Shown: positions 52,390 to 61,256 of the stretch, in pieces
Position numbering within the stretch: the stretch's first letter is position 1
Layout: every line of letters begins with the position of its first letter
Assembly (NCBI GenBank): GCA_963800235.1
Contig: CAWDAD010000003.1
Coordinates: 62,001-126,000, forward strand
Source: CAVVNP01 sp963800235
Lineage (GTDB): Bacteria; Actinomycetota; Acidimicrobiia; Acidimicrobiales; Iamiaceae
Direction of reading: 5' to 3'
Length of the DNA: 64,000 nucleotides
Notes under the pieces: model-generated
Databases searched by the model: none
Seen by the model: only the letters and a program-made list of their open reading frames with translations
Told to the model about the DNA's origin: nothing
Position numbers and translations under genes: made by a program

Positions 52390-54317
52390 TGCTGCTCCCC
52401 GTCCTCTTCCTGCTCCCGCTGCTGGCCGGTGTCGCCATCTGGGCCGCCGGCGACCGGGCGGTGGTGACCCGCGCCACGGTGGCGCTCGGCTCGCTCGGTG
52501 CCGTCCTGGTCGTCTCGGTCCTGGCCGCCGGCACGCAACCGGGTGCCACCGTCCGTTGGGGTGCCGGCCTGTCGCTCCGGCTCGAGGTGGCCGACGTGGC
52601 TCGGGCGCCGGTGGTGCTGGTGGCGGTCGTGGGCCTGGCGGTGGTGACCTACGCCCTGGGCTACGGCGAGCGCGCCGGCCGGTCGCGGATGGTCGGGTTG
52701 CTGGTGGCCTTCGTCGGGGCCATGGAGCTGCTGGTGGTGGCCGGCGACTTCCTGTCGCTGCTGACCGCCTGGGAGCTGGTGGGCCTCATCTCCTGGGGGC
52801 TGATCGGCCACCACTGGCGGCAGGGGGCCGCAACCGAGGCCAACCAGGCGTTCCTGGCGACCCGGGTCGGCGACGTCGGGCTGTTCCTCGCCGCCGGTGC
52901 CGCCTACGCCGCCTCCGGCACGCTGAGGTTCTCGTCGCTGCCGACCGGCCCTGCCGATCGTGGCCTGGCTGCGGTCGTGGTCGCCGGGGTGCTGCTGGCC
53001 GCCATCGCCAAGTCGGCCCAGCTCCCGTTCTCGCCGTGGTTGTTCTCGGCCATGGCCGGACCCACGCCGGCCTCGGCGCTGCTGCACTCGGCCACCATGG
53101 TCGCCGCCGGCGCCTACCTGCTGGCGCGGTTGCAGCCCTTCCTCGACTCGGCGGGCTGGTTCGGGCCGCTGACCATCGCCATCGGGTTGACCACCGCACT
53201 GGCCGGGGGCGTCGTCGCCGTCGTGCAACCGGAGGCGAAGAAGCTGCTGGCCGCGTCGACGTCGGCGCACTACGGCCTCATGCTCGTGGCCGTCGGAGCC
53301 GGTTACCCGATCGTCGCCATCGCCCACCTGGTCGCCCACGGGCTGTTCAAGGCCCTGCTGTTCGTGTCCGCCGGTGTCGCCATCGACGCCTCAGGTACCC
53401 CCACCCTGGTCGGCATGCGCCTCGGCCGGCGCTTGCCCGTCGTGGCCGGCCTCAGCGCGATCGGTGCGCTCGCCCTGGCCGCGGTGCCGCCCCTCGGTGC
53501 GGCGTGGACCAAGGAGGAGATCGTGGGCAGCGCCGCCGAGGCGGCGCCCTGGGTCGCGGTCCTGGTGATCGCCGCCGGTGCGCTCAGCGCCCTGTACGCC
53601 ACGCGCTTCCACCTGCTGGCGTGGGGTCGTCACGACCTGACCGTCGGCGACGAGCCGCAACGGGCGGTCGGCGGCCTTACGGCGGCCACGATCGCCCTCG
53701 GCCTGCTGGTGGCCTGCTCGGTGGCCCTGGGACTGCTCTGGACGCCCTGGGGCGAGGACCGCCTTCGGCAGGTCACCGGTGGGACCCTGCCCGCCGGCGC
53801 CACCTGGGAGATCGCCGGCTCGCTGGCCGCGGTCGCCGTGTCGGTCTACGCCGCCCTCGTGCTCGACCGGCGCCACCGGCTGGTCACCCCCGCCCCCACC
53901 CCGGCGTTCCGGCGCGTGGCCCGGTGGTTCGACCTGGCTGCGCTCAGCCGGGCGACCGTCGTCGGCCCCACGCTGGCGTTGGCCCGTCGGGCCGCCCGGT
54001 TCGACGATCGGGTGGTGGACGCCGGGGTCGACGGCGTCGGCCGCCTCGCCGCGGCTGTCGCCGGCGGGCTGGCGCGGGGCGACGACCGCGTCGTAGACGC
54101 CGGGATCCGCGGCGTCGCCCGCTTCGGGACCTGGCTGTCACGGATGCTCGACCGGGTCGGCGAGCTCGGCATCGACGGCGCGGTCGAGGGCCTGGCCCGC
54201 CTCACCGGCTCGGCCGGGCGCGACGCGCGCCGCCTCCAGAGCGGCCAGACCCACCGGTACTACGCCACCATCGCCGTCGGCCTGGCCGTCCTCGTCCTCG
54301 TCACGTGGCTCCTCTGA
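52389..54317 (+). CDS. nuoL: NuoL-like antiporter subunit
   Basis: 642 residues. Proton-antiporter core: LLTAWELVGLISWGLIG (Glu of TM5), AKSAQLPFSPWLFSAMAGPTPASALLHSATMVAAG (Lys of TM7) in its normal order, LLAASTSAHYGLM, and HLVAHGLFKALLF (Lys of TM8). A final hydrophobic helix follows an amphipathic stretch with two DDRVVDAG repeats, in place of the usual lateral helix. It should carry one proton channel. Confidence 0.9.
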   Translation: MLLPVLFLLPLLAGVAIWAAGDRAVVTRATVALGSLGAVLVVSVLAAGTQPGATVRWGAGLSLRLEVADVARAPVVLVAVVGLAVVTYALGYGERAGRSRMVGLLVAFVGAMELLVVAGDFLSLLTAWELVGLISWGLIGHHWRQGAATEANQAFLATRVGDVGLFLAAGAAYAASGTLRFSSLPTGPADRGLAAVVVAGVLLAAIAKSAQLPFSPWLFSAMAGPTPASALLHSATMVAAGAYLLARLQPFLDSAGWFGPLTIAIGLTTALAGGVVAVVQPEAKKLLAASTSAHYGLMLVAVGAGYPIVAIAHLVAHGLFKALLFVSAGVAIDASGTPTLVGMRLGRRLPVVAGLSAIGALALAAVPPLGAAWTKEEIVGSAAEAAPWVAVLVIAAGALSALYATRFHLLAWGRHDLTVGDEPQRAVGGLTAATIALGLLVACSVALGLLWTPWGEDRLRQVTGGTLPAGATWEIAGSLAAVAVSVYAALVLDRRHRLVTPAPTPAFRRVARWFDLAALSRATVVGPTLALARRAARFDDRVVDAGVDGVGRLAAAVAGGLARGDDRVVDAGIRGVARFGTWLSRMLDRVGELGIDGAVEGLARLTGSAGRDARRLQSGQTHRYYATIAVGLAVLVLVTWLL

Positions 54318-54354
54318 TGGACGTGCCCCCCACTCGAGAACCCGAGGTGACCAC

Positions 54355-55854
54355 ATGTTGAGCGCCGCCGTCGCCATCCCGGCCCTGGCCGCCGTGGTGC
54401 TGGTGTTGCGGCCGGGGTGGAGCGAACGGGTCACCCGCTGGTTCACCATCGCCGTCACCGCCGTCCCCCTGCTCCTGCTGATCGCGACCTGGGTCCGGTT
54501 CGACACGGGCGGCCACCAGCCGTTCCAGCTGGTCGAGGAGGTCGATTGGATCCCGACCCTCGGCGTCGGGTGGCGCATGGGCGTCGACGGCATCTCCCTG
54601 GCCCTGGCCCTGCTGTCGGCGCTGCTGTTCCTGGTGGCGGTGGCCTACCCGGTGGACCTGATGGGCCGCCACCGCCAGTACCGGGCCTGGTTCCTGTTCC
54701 TCGAGGCGGCGTCGCTCGGCCTGTTCCTGACGATCGACCTGCTGGTCTTCTACGTGTTCTTCGACCTGAGCCTGGTCGGCATGTACTTCCTGATCGGCCG
54801 GTGGGGGCACGCCGAGGCGAAGGCGGCGGCGCTCAAGTTCTTCCTGTTCACCCTGGCCGGCTCGCTCGTCATGCTGCTCGGGTTCCTGGCGCTGTACCTG
54901 CAGACCGACCCGCTCACCTTCGACATGCGCACCCTCATCGCCACCCAGCCCCTGGCCGGGCGGGGCGCCACCGCCGGCCTGGCGTTGCTGGCCATCCTCA
55001 TCGGGCTGGCCGTCAAGACACCGCTCGTCCCGGTGCACACCTGGCTGCCCCCGGCCCACGTCAACGCTCCCGGGCCGGTGTCGGCGATCCTGGCGGGGGT
55101 GCTGCTGAAGATGGGCGTCTTCGGCATGATCCGCATCCCGCTGTCGATGATGCACGACACCTTCCGGCAGTGGGCGCCGGTGCTGGTCGTGCCGGCCCTG
55201 ATCAGCATCGTGTACGGGGCGCTGGTGGCACTCGGGCAGACCTCCCTGAAGCGCCGCATCGCCTACACCTCGATCAACCACATGGGCTACGCCGTGCTGG
55301 GGGTGGCCGCCGCCGGAGCGCTGAGCACCGGTGAGCGGGCGGGCCGGCAGCTGGCCCTCACGGGGGCGACGGTCGAGATGGTCGCCCACGGCCTCATCAC
55401 CGGCGCGCTGTTCCTGATCGCCGGGTCCTTCTGGAGCCGGACCCGCGACTACGACCTGGACCACTACGGCGGCCTGGCCGGCCAGGCAGCACGGCTCACC
55501 GGTGCCACCACCCTGGCCGCTTTCGCCAGCCTGGGACTGCCCGGCCTGGCCGGCTTCGTGGCCGAGTTCCAGATCTTCGTCGGGACGTTCTCGGTGTATC
55601 CCGTCGCCGCGGGCGTCGCGCTGCTCGGCGTGCTCGTCACCGCGGCGCTGTTCCTGCAGATGGTCCAGAAGCTGTTCTTCGGCGACCGCCCCGACCGGCT
55701 GGCCGGCTTCACGGACCTCGGCACCGCCGAGGTGGTGGCCCTGGTTCCGCTGCTGGCCCTGGTCGTGGTCATCGGGGTGTGGCCGACCTGGCTGCTCGAC
55801 CTGATCACCCCCACCGGCAGGTTCCTGACCGGCGTGCTCTCGGGCAGGCGCTAG
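54355..55854 (+). CDS. nuoM: NuoM-like antiporter subunit
   Basis: 499 residues, fourteen helices. It has FFDLSLVGMYFLIGRWG, where the usual TM5 motif FFEL.L.PMY.LI has Asp in place of Glu, then KTPLVPVHTWLPPAHVNAPGPVSA..., LKRRIAYTSINHMGY and MVAHGLITGALFLIAG. The Lys and His residues of the half-channels are present. A GAGGTGACC lies close to the ATG. Confidence 0.9.
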   Translation: MLSAAVAIPALAAVVLVLRPGWSERVTRWFTIAVTAVPLLLLIATWVRFDTGGHQPFQLVEEVDWIPTLGVGWRMGVDGISLALALLSALLFLVAVAYPVDLMGRHRQYRAWFLFLEAASLGLFLTIDLLVFYVFFDLSLVGMYFLIGRWGHAEAKAAALKFFLFTLAGSLVMLLGFLALYLQTDPLTFDMRTLIATQPLAGRGATAGLALLAILIGLAVKTPLVPVHTWLPPAHVNAPGPVSAILAGVLLKMGVFGMIRIPLSMMHDTFRQWAPVLVVPALISIVYGALVALGQTSLKRRIAYTSINHMGYAVLGVAAAGALSTGERAGRQLALTGATVEMVAHGLITGALFLIAGSFWSRTRDYDLDHYGGLAGQAARLTGATTLAAFASLGLPGLAGFVAEFQIFVGTFSVYPVAAGVALLGVLVTAALFLQMVQKLFFGDRPDRLAGFTDLGTAEVVALVPLLALVVVIGVWPTWLLDLITPTGRFLTGVLSGRR

Positions 55855-55858
55855 CTCG

Positions 55859-57283
55859 GTGGACGTCGGGCACCTCGCTCCGGAGATCGCCCTAGTGGTC
55901 GGCGCCGTCGCCGTGCTCATGACCGCGGCGTTCACCGGACGTGCCTGGCAGTGGGTGACGCTGCCCCTCGCGCTGGTCTCGGTGGTGGCGTCGGCGGTGC
56001 TGAGCATCCTGCTCACGCTCGACAGCGACCAGCAGCTCACCTTCGACCGGGCGTGGGCGCTCGACGGCGTGACCCACGGCGCCGAGCTCACCATCCTGGG
56101 CGTGACCCTGGCCGCCCTGCTCCTCGGCATCGAGTGGTTCCGCACCGATCCCCGTCGCGGCGAGTACCCCGCCGTCGTGCTGTTCTCCGCGGCCGGCGCC
56201 ATGACGCTGGCCGGCGCCAACGACACCATGGAGATCGTCGTCGGCATGCTGCTGGTCTCCGTCACCGGCTACACGCTGGCCGCCTACCACCGGGCGTCGC
56301 CGGCATCGGTCGAGGCCGGCATCAAGTACTTCCTGATCGGGGCGCTCACCAACGCCGTGCTGCTGCTCGGCGTCGTGCTCCTCTACGGCGTCGCCGGGAC
56401 GACCAACCTCGCCGACACGGCCCGCCGAGTCGGTGCGGCCGGCGGAGGTGGCGACCGCGTCGCGCTCATCGCGGTGGTCGTGTGCCTCGCGGTCGGGCTG
56501 GCCTTCGAGATCGGCGCCGCCCCCGCCCACGCCTGGGTACCCGACGTCGCCCAGGCGTCACCGGCCCCCTCGGCGGCGTTCCTGACCGTCGCCCCCAAGA
56601 TCGGCGCGTTGGTGGCCCTGGGTCGGGTGCTCGCCGTGCTCCCCGACCACGTCGTCGGGTGGCGGCCCCTGGTCGCCGTGCTGGCGGCGGCCACCATGAC
56701 CCTCGGCAACCTGATGGCGCTCTGGCAGGACGACCTGCGCCGCCTGCTCGGGTGGTCGTCGGTCTCGCAGGCGGGCTACGCCCTCATGGCCGTGGTGGTG
56801 ATCGGTCGAGCCGACCTGGCGCTGCCGGCCCTCGTGTTGTTCCTGGCCGCCTACGCCGCCGCCAACACCGCCGCCTTCGCCGTGGTCACCGAGCTGCGGG
56901 GCCGCACGAAGCTCGCCGACTACCGGGGCCTCGGCTCGACCCACCCCTGGCTGGCCGGCGCCCTCGTGGTGGCCCTGCTGTCACTGGTCGGGGTCCCGCC
57001 CCTCGGCGGCTTCGTCGGCAAGCTCACCCTCTTCACCGCGGCCATCGACGGCGGGTACGCCTGGCTCGCGGCGCTGGCGGTGGTCAACACCGTGGTCTCG
57101 CTCTTCTACTACCTGCGCGTCATCGGACCCGTCTACTTCGAGCCCTCGCCGGCTCCCGAGCCGGCTCCCGTGCTCGGCCGATGGGCCGCCGGCGCCGTCG
57201 GCCTCGCCAGCCTCGGCGTCGTCGCCACCGGTGTCGTCGCCGAACCCCTGCTCGCCGCCCTTCGAGGGGCCAAGCTCCTCTGA
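55859..57283 (+). CDS. nuoN: NuoN-like antiporter subunit
   Basis: 474 residues from GTG 55859, 4 nt after the nuoM stop. Fourteen helices. VGMLLVSVTGYTLAAYHR, KYFLIGALTNAVLL, APAHAWVPDVAQASPAPSAA, LLGWSSVSQAGYALM and VGVPPLGGFVGKLTLF are standard NuoN landmarks. Last gene of the complex-I-like operon; two tRNA genes on the opposite strand converge on it. Confidence 0.9.
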   Translation: MDVGHLAPEIALVVGAVAVLMTAAFTGRAWQWVTLPLALVSVVASAVLSILLTLDSDQQLTFDRAWALDGVTHGAELTILGVTLAALLLGIEWFRTDPRRGEYPAVVLFSAAGAMTLAGANDTMEIVVGMLLVSVTGYTLAAYHRASPASVEAGIKYFLIGALTNAVLLLGVVLLYGVAGTTNLADTARRVGAAGGGGDRVALIAVVVCLAVGLAFEIGAAPAHAWVPDVAQASPAPSAAFLTVAPKIGALVALGRVLAVLPDHVVGWRPLVAVLAAATMTLGNLMALWQDDLRRLLGWSSVSQAGYALMAVVVIGRADLALPALVLFLAAYAAANTAAFAVVTELRGRTKLADYRGLGSTHPWLAGALVVALLSLVGVPPLGGFVGKLTLFTAAIDGGYAWLAALAVVNTVVSLFYYLRVIGPVYFEPSPAPEPAPVLGRWAAGAVGLASLGVVATGVVAEPLLAALRGAKLL

Positions 57284-57368
57284 CGCTCCCCACGAGCCGG
57301 ACCGCCGTGATCTCGACCAGCGGCACCTCGGCCGGAGCCCCGGACGTCGCCCTGACCAGGGTTCTGGT

Positions 57369-57444
57369 TGGCAGCCCCAACGGGATTCGAACCCGTGTCT
57401 CCACCTTGAGAGGGTGGTGTCCTAGGCCTCTAGACGATGGGGCC
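57369..57444 (-). tRNA. tRNA-Glu (CTC)
   Basis: Cloverleaf on the minus strand. The acceptor GGCCCCA pairs with TGGGGCT, the anticodon loop CTCTCAA sits between CCACC and GGTGG (anticodon CTC), and the T arm is ACGGGTTCGAATCCCGT. An encoded CCA follows the discriminator G. It reads GAG codons. It lies 30 nt after tRNA-Gln. Confidence 0.95.
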
Positions 57445-57474
57445 GTGCTGTTCGTCCGGAACGATCCCGACGAG

Positions 57475-57546
57475 CTCGGGGGGGAGGACTCGAACCCCCA
57501 ATGACTGGACCAGAACCAGTTGTGTTGCCGATTACACCACCCCCGA
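57475..57546 (-). tRNA. tRNA-Gln (CTG)
   Basis: Cloverleaf on the minus strand. The acceptor TCGGGGG pairs with CCCCCGA, the anticodon loop TTCTGGT sits between ACTGG and CCAGT (anticodon CTG), and the T loop is GGTTCGAGTCC. No encoded CCA follows the discriminator G, so CCA must be added by nucleotidyltransferase. It probably shares a transcript with tRNA-Glu. Confidence 0.93.
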
Positions 57547-57593
57547 AGGTGGAGCCGACACCTTAGCGAAGGCCCTTTGAACCGGTCACACCC

Positions 57594-58259
57594 CTAGTCG
57601 GTCAGGTTCGAGAGCCGGCGGAAGCCGATGACCCGCCCCAGGGCCATCTTGACCGTCTCGTCGCCCATGCCCTTCAGCTCGCCCAACCCGGAGTACAGAT
57701 CGCGCCCGGCCGGCGACACGTGCGAGTGGAGTCCCGTCTCGCCGGCGATGGCGTGCAGGCGCGCCGCGTGGAAGTCGTTGGAGACGAACACCACGTCGTC
57801 CATGCCGTCGGCCCGCAGGAAGCGCGAGACCGCAGCCACCGACTCGTAGGTGTTCCGACCCTGCACCTCCTTGCGGATGTCCTTGTCCGGCACGCCGCGG
57901 GCCCGCAGCCAGTTGTAGCCGGAGGTCGCCTCGGTGAAGCGGTCCCCCGGCTGGCGTCCGCCGGTCACCACGATCAGCGGCGCCACCCGCGCCCGGTAGA
58001 GGTCGAGCCCGTGCTGCAGCCGCGCCTCGAGCACCGGTGAGGGCCGGCCGTCGTACTGGGCGGCGCCGAGCACCACGATGGCGTCGGCGCGGGGGTGCGA
58101 GTCGTCCCGAGCCGCCATCCACACCTGCACGAAGGTCACGGCCAGGTAGCCGGCGACCAGCACGACCAGCGCCAGCGCGGCGATGACCACCCGGTTGCGC
58201 AGGATCCTCCCCAGCCGTGCTCGCAGGCGCGTGACCCTGGACGTCTGGTCGGTCGTCAC
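57594..58259 (-). CDS. YdcF/SanA-like DUF218 membrane protein
   Basis: 221 residues from GTG 58259. One N-terminal transmembrane helix (about 24-46) leads to a DUF218 domain: ADAIVVLGAAQYDGRPSPVL, IVVTGGRQPGDRFTEATSG, NTYESVAAV and VSNDFHAARLHAIA. Members of the SanA/YdcF group act at the envelope and have been linked to vancomycin sensitivity and sugar-nucleotide or lipid-carrier metabolism. It starts 7 nt after the gltX stop and is probably co-transcribed. Confidence 0.82.
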   Translation of the reverse strand: MTTDQTSRVTRLRARLGRILRNRVVIAALALVVLVAGYLAVTFVQVWMAARDDSHPRADAIVVLGAAQYDGRPSPVLEARLQHGLDLYRARVAPLIVVTGGRQPGDRFTEATSGYNWLRARGVPDKDIRKEVQGRNTYESVAAVSRFLRADGMDDVVFVSNDFHAARLHAIAGETGLHSHVSPAGRDLYSGLGELKGMGDETVKMALGRVIGFRRLSNLTD

Positions 58260-58266
58260 CTCGACC

Positions 58267-59670
58267 TCAGGGCACCCGGCTCCGGACCGCGCCGAGCCGG
58301 GCGAGCGTGCGGTCGCGGCCGAGGTGCTCCAGCGACTCGAAGAGGGGCAGCCCCACGGTGCTGCCCATGGTCGCGACCCGGACGGGGGCCTGGGCCTTGG
58401 ACAGCTGGGGCCGACCCTCGGCGTTGACCAGGCCGGCGGCGCGGGCGGCGTCCTCGACGACCCCGCGGATGGCGTCGGCGTCCCAGGCGCAGCCCTCGAA
58501 CCCGGCCTCGGCGGCGGCCAGCACCTCGGCCGCCCCCTTGCCCCGGACCACCGCCTTGTCCCACGACGCGTCGTCGATCTCGAGCTCGTCGCGGTAGGCG
58601 AAGGCGAGGTACCCGTCGACCTCGTCGAGGGTCCGCACCCGCTCCTGCACGAGCGGCGCCAGCTCTCGCAGCGCCCGGCGGGCCGGGTCGCCGCCGACCA
58701 GGAACGGATCGGCCCGCCCGACGAAGTCGTCGACGTCGAGGCGCCGGATCCACTCGCCGTTGATGTTGGTCAGCTTCTTCAGGTCGAAGAAGGCAGGTGA
58801 GGGGTTCACCCCGGACAGGTCGAACAGCTCCACGACCTCGGCGAGGGGACGGACCTCGACCCCGTCGGGCGGCCCCCAGCCGAGCAGGGCCAGGTGGTTG
58901 CGCATGGCCTCCGGCAGGAAGCCCTTGTCCCGGTAGTCGGCCACCGACACGTCGTCGCGCCGCTTGGAGAGCTTCTTGCGGCCCTCGTTCACGAGCAGCG
59001 GCAGGTGGGCGAAGACCGGCGGCTCGGCCAGCCCCAGCCCGTCGCGGATGAGCAGGTACTTGGGGGTGCCGTTGACGTGGTCCTCGCCCCGGATGACGTG
59101 GGTGATGGCCATGTCGGCGTCGTCGACCACGTTGGCCAGGAGGAAGGTGGGTGAGCCGTTCGACCGCAGGAGGACGAAGTCCTCGAGGTTGGCGTTCTCG
59201 AAGCTCACCTTGCCCCGCACCAGGTCGTCCCACGCCGTCACCCCGTCGTCGGGGGTCCGGAACCGAAGGGCCCGACCGGGGCCCGGTTCGAGTCCCCGGT
59301 CGCGGCAGTGACCGTCGTACCCGGGCTTGCCGCCGGCCGCCTCGTTCCGGGCACGGACGTCGTCGGGGGTGCAGTCGCAGGCGTAGGCGGCGCCGGCGGC
59401 CACCAGCCGGTCGGCGGCGTCCCGGTACAGCCCGCCCCGCTCGGACTGGTGGACGACCTCGCCGTCCCAGTCGAGGCCGAGCCACCGGAGCATCTCGAGG
59501 ATGTTCCCGGTGAGCTCCGGCCGGTTCCGTTCGGCGTCGGTGTCCTCGATCCGCAGCAGGAACCGGCCGCCGGTGTGACGGGCGTGCAGCCAGTTGAACA
59601 GCGCCGACTGGGCGCTGCCGACGTGGAGGTAGCCGGTCGGGGACGGGGCGAACCGGACTCGGGGGGTCAC
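58267..59670 (-). CDS. gltX: Glutamyl-tRNA synthetase
   Basis: 467 residues, class I aaRS. HIGH motif as APSPTGYLHVGSA (8-20), the RIEDTDAERNR segment, VIRGEDHVNGTPK and KMSKS motif as KKLSKRRD, then a C-terminal anticodon-binding domain. Actinobacteria generally lack GlnRS; GltX then charges both tRNA-Glu and tRNA-Gln, and GatCAB corrects the latter. Here both tRNA genes lie about 700 bp downstream on the same strand. Confidence 0.95.
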   Translation of the reverse strand: MTPRVRFAPSPTGYLHVGSAQSALFNWLHARHTGGRFLLRIEDTDAERNRPELTGNILEMLRWLGLDWDGEVVHQSERGGLYRDAADRLVAAGAAYACDCTPDDVRARNEAAGGKPGYDGHCRDRGLEPGPGRALRFRTPDDGVTAWDDLVRGKVSFENANLEDFVLLRSNGSPTFLLANVVDDADMAITHVIRGEDHVNGTPKYLLIRDGLGLAEPPVFAHLPLLVNEGRKKLSKRRDDVSVADYRDKGFLPEAMRNHLALLGWGPPDGVEVRPLAEVVELFDLSGVNPSPAFFDLKKLTNINGEWIRRLDVDDFVGRADPFLVGGDPARRALRELAPLVQERVRTLDEVDGYLAFAYRDELEIDDASWDKAVVRGKGAAEVLAAAEAGFEGCAWDADAIRGVVEDAARAAGLVNAEGRPQLSKAQAPVRVATMGSTVGLPLFESLEHLGRDRTLARLGAVRSRVP

Positions 59671-59739
59671 CCTGCAAGGTTAGGAGCCGACGGCCCGCCC
59701 GGGCCGCGCCCGCCCGGTGCCCGCCCGGCCAGCGGCGGG

Positions 59740-60654
59740 TCAGGACGAGCCGGAGCTGCCCTGCAGGTGGCCGAGGATCAGCTCGTCGGCCCGGTCGGGG
59801 GCGGTGTCGACGATCCAGTGGCCGACGCCCTCGAGCACCTCGAAGCGGTACGGGCCCTCGACGTGCTCCGCCGTGGCCTCGGCGGCGGCGCGGCCCAGGG
59901 CTGGATCCTCGGTGCTCCACACGTACAGGGTCGGGGCGGTGACCGCACCCAGCCCCACCACCCCGCCCACGTCGGCGGCCCGGTACCAGTTCAGCGCGGC
60001 CCGCATGGCGTCCTCGGACCCGAGGAGCTCGACGTAGCGCTCGACGTCGGCGGCGGGCAGGCCGGTCGCCTCGTACAAGAAGCGCAGGCCGGCGCAGTCG
60101 TCGGCCACGAAGGTCTTCTCGCTGCCCTCCTCCCGGAAGGCGAGCATGTAGCTCGACCGGCTCTGCTGGTCCGAGTCGCCGCTGGAGGAGTCCGCCTCCT
60201 CGTCGGCGGGTGCGCCTCGGACCGCCTCGGCGAAGGCGGCCGGGTGCGGGGTCGACAGCACGACCAGGCGGTCGACCCGGTCGGCGTGGCGGCCGGCGAG
60301 CTGCCAGGCCACCGCCCCGCCCCAGTCGTGACCGACCAGGTGGAACCGGTCGGCGCCCAGCTGGTCGGCCAGGGCGAGGACGTCGCCCTGCACCGCCTCG
60401 CTGCGGTAGGCGTCCACCGAGTCGGGCCGGGCCCCCGGCGAGTAGCCGCGCTGGTCCGGGGCCAGCACCCGGAACCCGGCCTCGACCAGCGCCGGGACCT
60501 GTCGCCGCCAGCACCACGACGTCTGCGGGAAGCCGTGCAGCAGCACGACCAGCGGACCGTCGTCGGGTCCGGCGAGGGTCGCGTCGAAGGTCAGGTCGCC
60601 GACGGCGAGCCGGACCCGGGGTCCGCCGAAGTCGGACTCGCCGGCGTCAGCCAT
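59740..60654 (-). CDS. Alpha/beta hydrolase, epoxide-hydrolase-like
   Basis: About 304 residues. VVLLHGFPQTSWCWRRQ (HGFP oxyanion motif), the DQRGYSPGARP segment, nucleophile elbow VGHDWGGAVAW (Asp, as in epoxide hydrolases and haloalkane dehalogenases), and the late GVGHWIVD His. Tyr residues of the cap domain for epoxide opening are plausible (RSSYMLAF, NWYRA). GTG 60657 precedes ATG 60654. It overlaps the end of the next gene upstream, so the two are co-translated. Confidence 0.82.
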   Translation of the reverse strand: MADAGESDFGGPRVRLAVGDLTFDATLAGPDDGPLVVLLHGFPQTSWCWRRQVPALVEAGFRVLAPDQRGYSPGARPDSVDAYRSEAVQGDVLALADQLGADRFHLVGHDWGGAVAWQLAGRHADRVDRLVVLSTPHPAAFAEAVRGAPADEEADSSSGDSDQQSRSSYMLAFREEGSEKTFVADDCAGLRFLYEATGLPAADVERYVELLGSEDAMRAALNWYRAADVGGVVGLGAVTAPTLYVWSTEDPALGRAAAEATAEHVEGPYRFEVLEGVGHWIVDTAPDRADELILGHLQGSSGSS

Positions 60655-61177
60655 CACGGGGGACGAGCAGCGCCTGACCGGAGCGGTAGCGCTCGATCAC
60701 CGCGGTGTGCGGCAGGCGCAGGACCGACAACGGCACCGCGTCGGCGATGGCCCGCTGCTCGGGGTAGTGGTGCGGGCTGTGCACCTCCTCGAACAGGGGG
60801 CGGCGCCGCGCCACCAGGTCGGCCGGCGGCTCGGGATCGAGGAAGCCCCAGACGGTGAAGGCCACGGTGAGGTCGTGGACGACCGGCGCCCGCCCGAAGA
60901 GGGAGGCCCGCTTCAGGGCCACGCCGACGCAGCCCGCCACCACGTCCTCGCGGTCCTCGCCGTCGGCCAGGTGGAGCCGGTCGTCGAACTGGTGCACCAG
61001 CCGGTACACGTAGCCCTGGTCGGGGCCCTGGTTGCCGAGCAGGGCACCACGGGGCTGACCGACGTCGACCACCTCGGCCGGACGGTCGGTCTCCCAGGAC
61101 CCCGGCCGCCGAGGTGGCGACGAGTACGAGCGGGGCGCGTCGGTGGGCCGGCGGGGGACGTACTCGGGGGCAGCCAT
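60647..61177 (-). CDS. Conserved-looking hypothetical protein
   Basis: 176 residues from ATG 61177. No signal peptide or membrane helix. It begins with a Pro/Arg/Ser-rich stretch, then a mixed alpha/beta region (VVHDLTVAFTVWGFLDPEP, ADLVARRRPLFEEVHSPHHYPEQ). I recognise no family. Codon use matches its neighbours and it overlaps the hydrolase gene, which supports it as real. Confidence 0.6.
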   Translation of the reverse strand: MAAPEYVPRRPTDAPRSYSSPPRRPGSWETDRPAEVVDVGQPRGALLGNQGPDQGYVYRLVHQFDDRLHLADGEDREDVVAGCVGVALKRASLFGRAPVVHDLTVAFTVWGFLDPEPPADLVARRRPLFEEVHSPHHYPEQRAIADAVPLSVLRLPHTAVIERYRSGQALLVPRDG

Positions 61178-61256
61178 CGGGTCCGTAGGCTACGCCGCCG
61201 GGTTCGCCTGTCCCTGACGTCGGCGGGTCGGCCACGCCCGGGGCCGGCCGCGGGAG

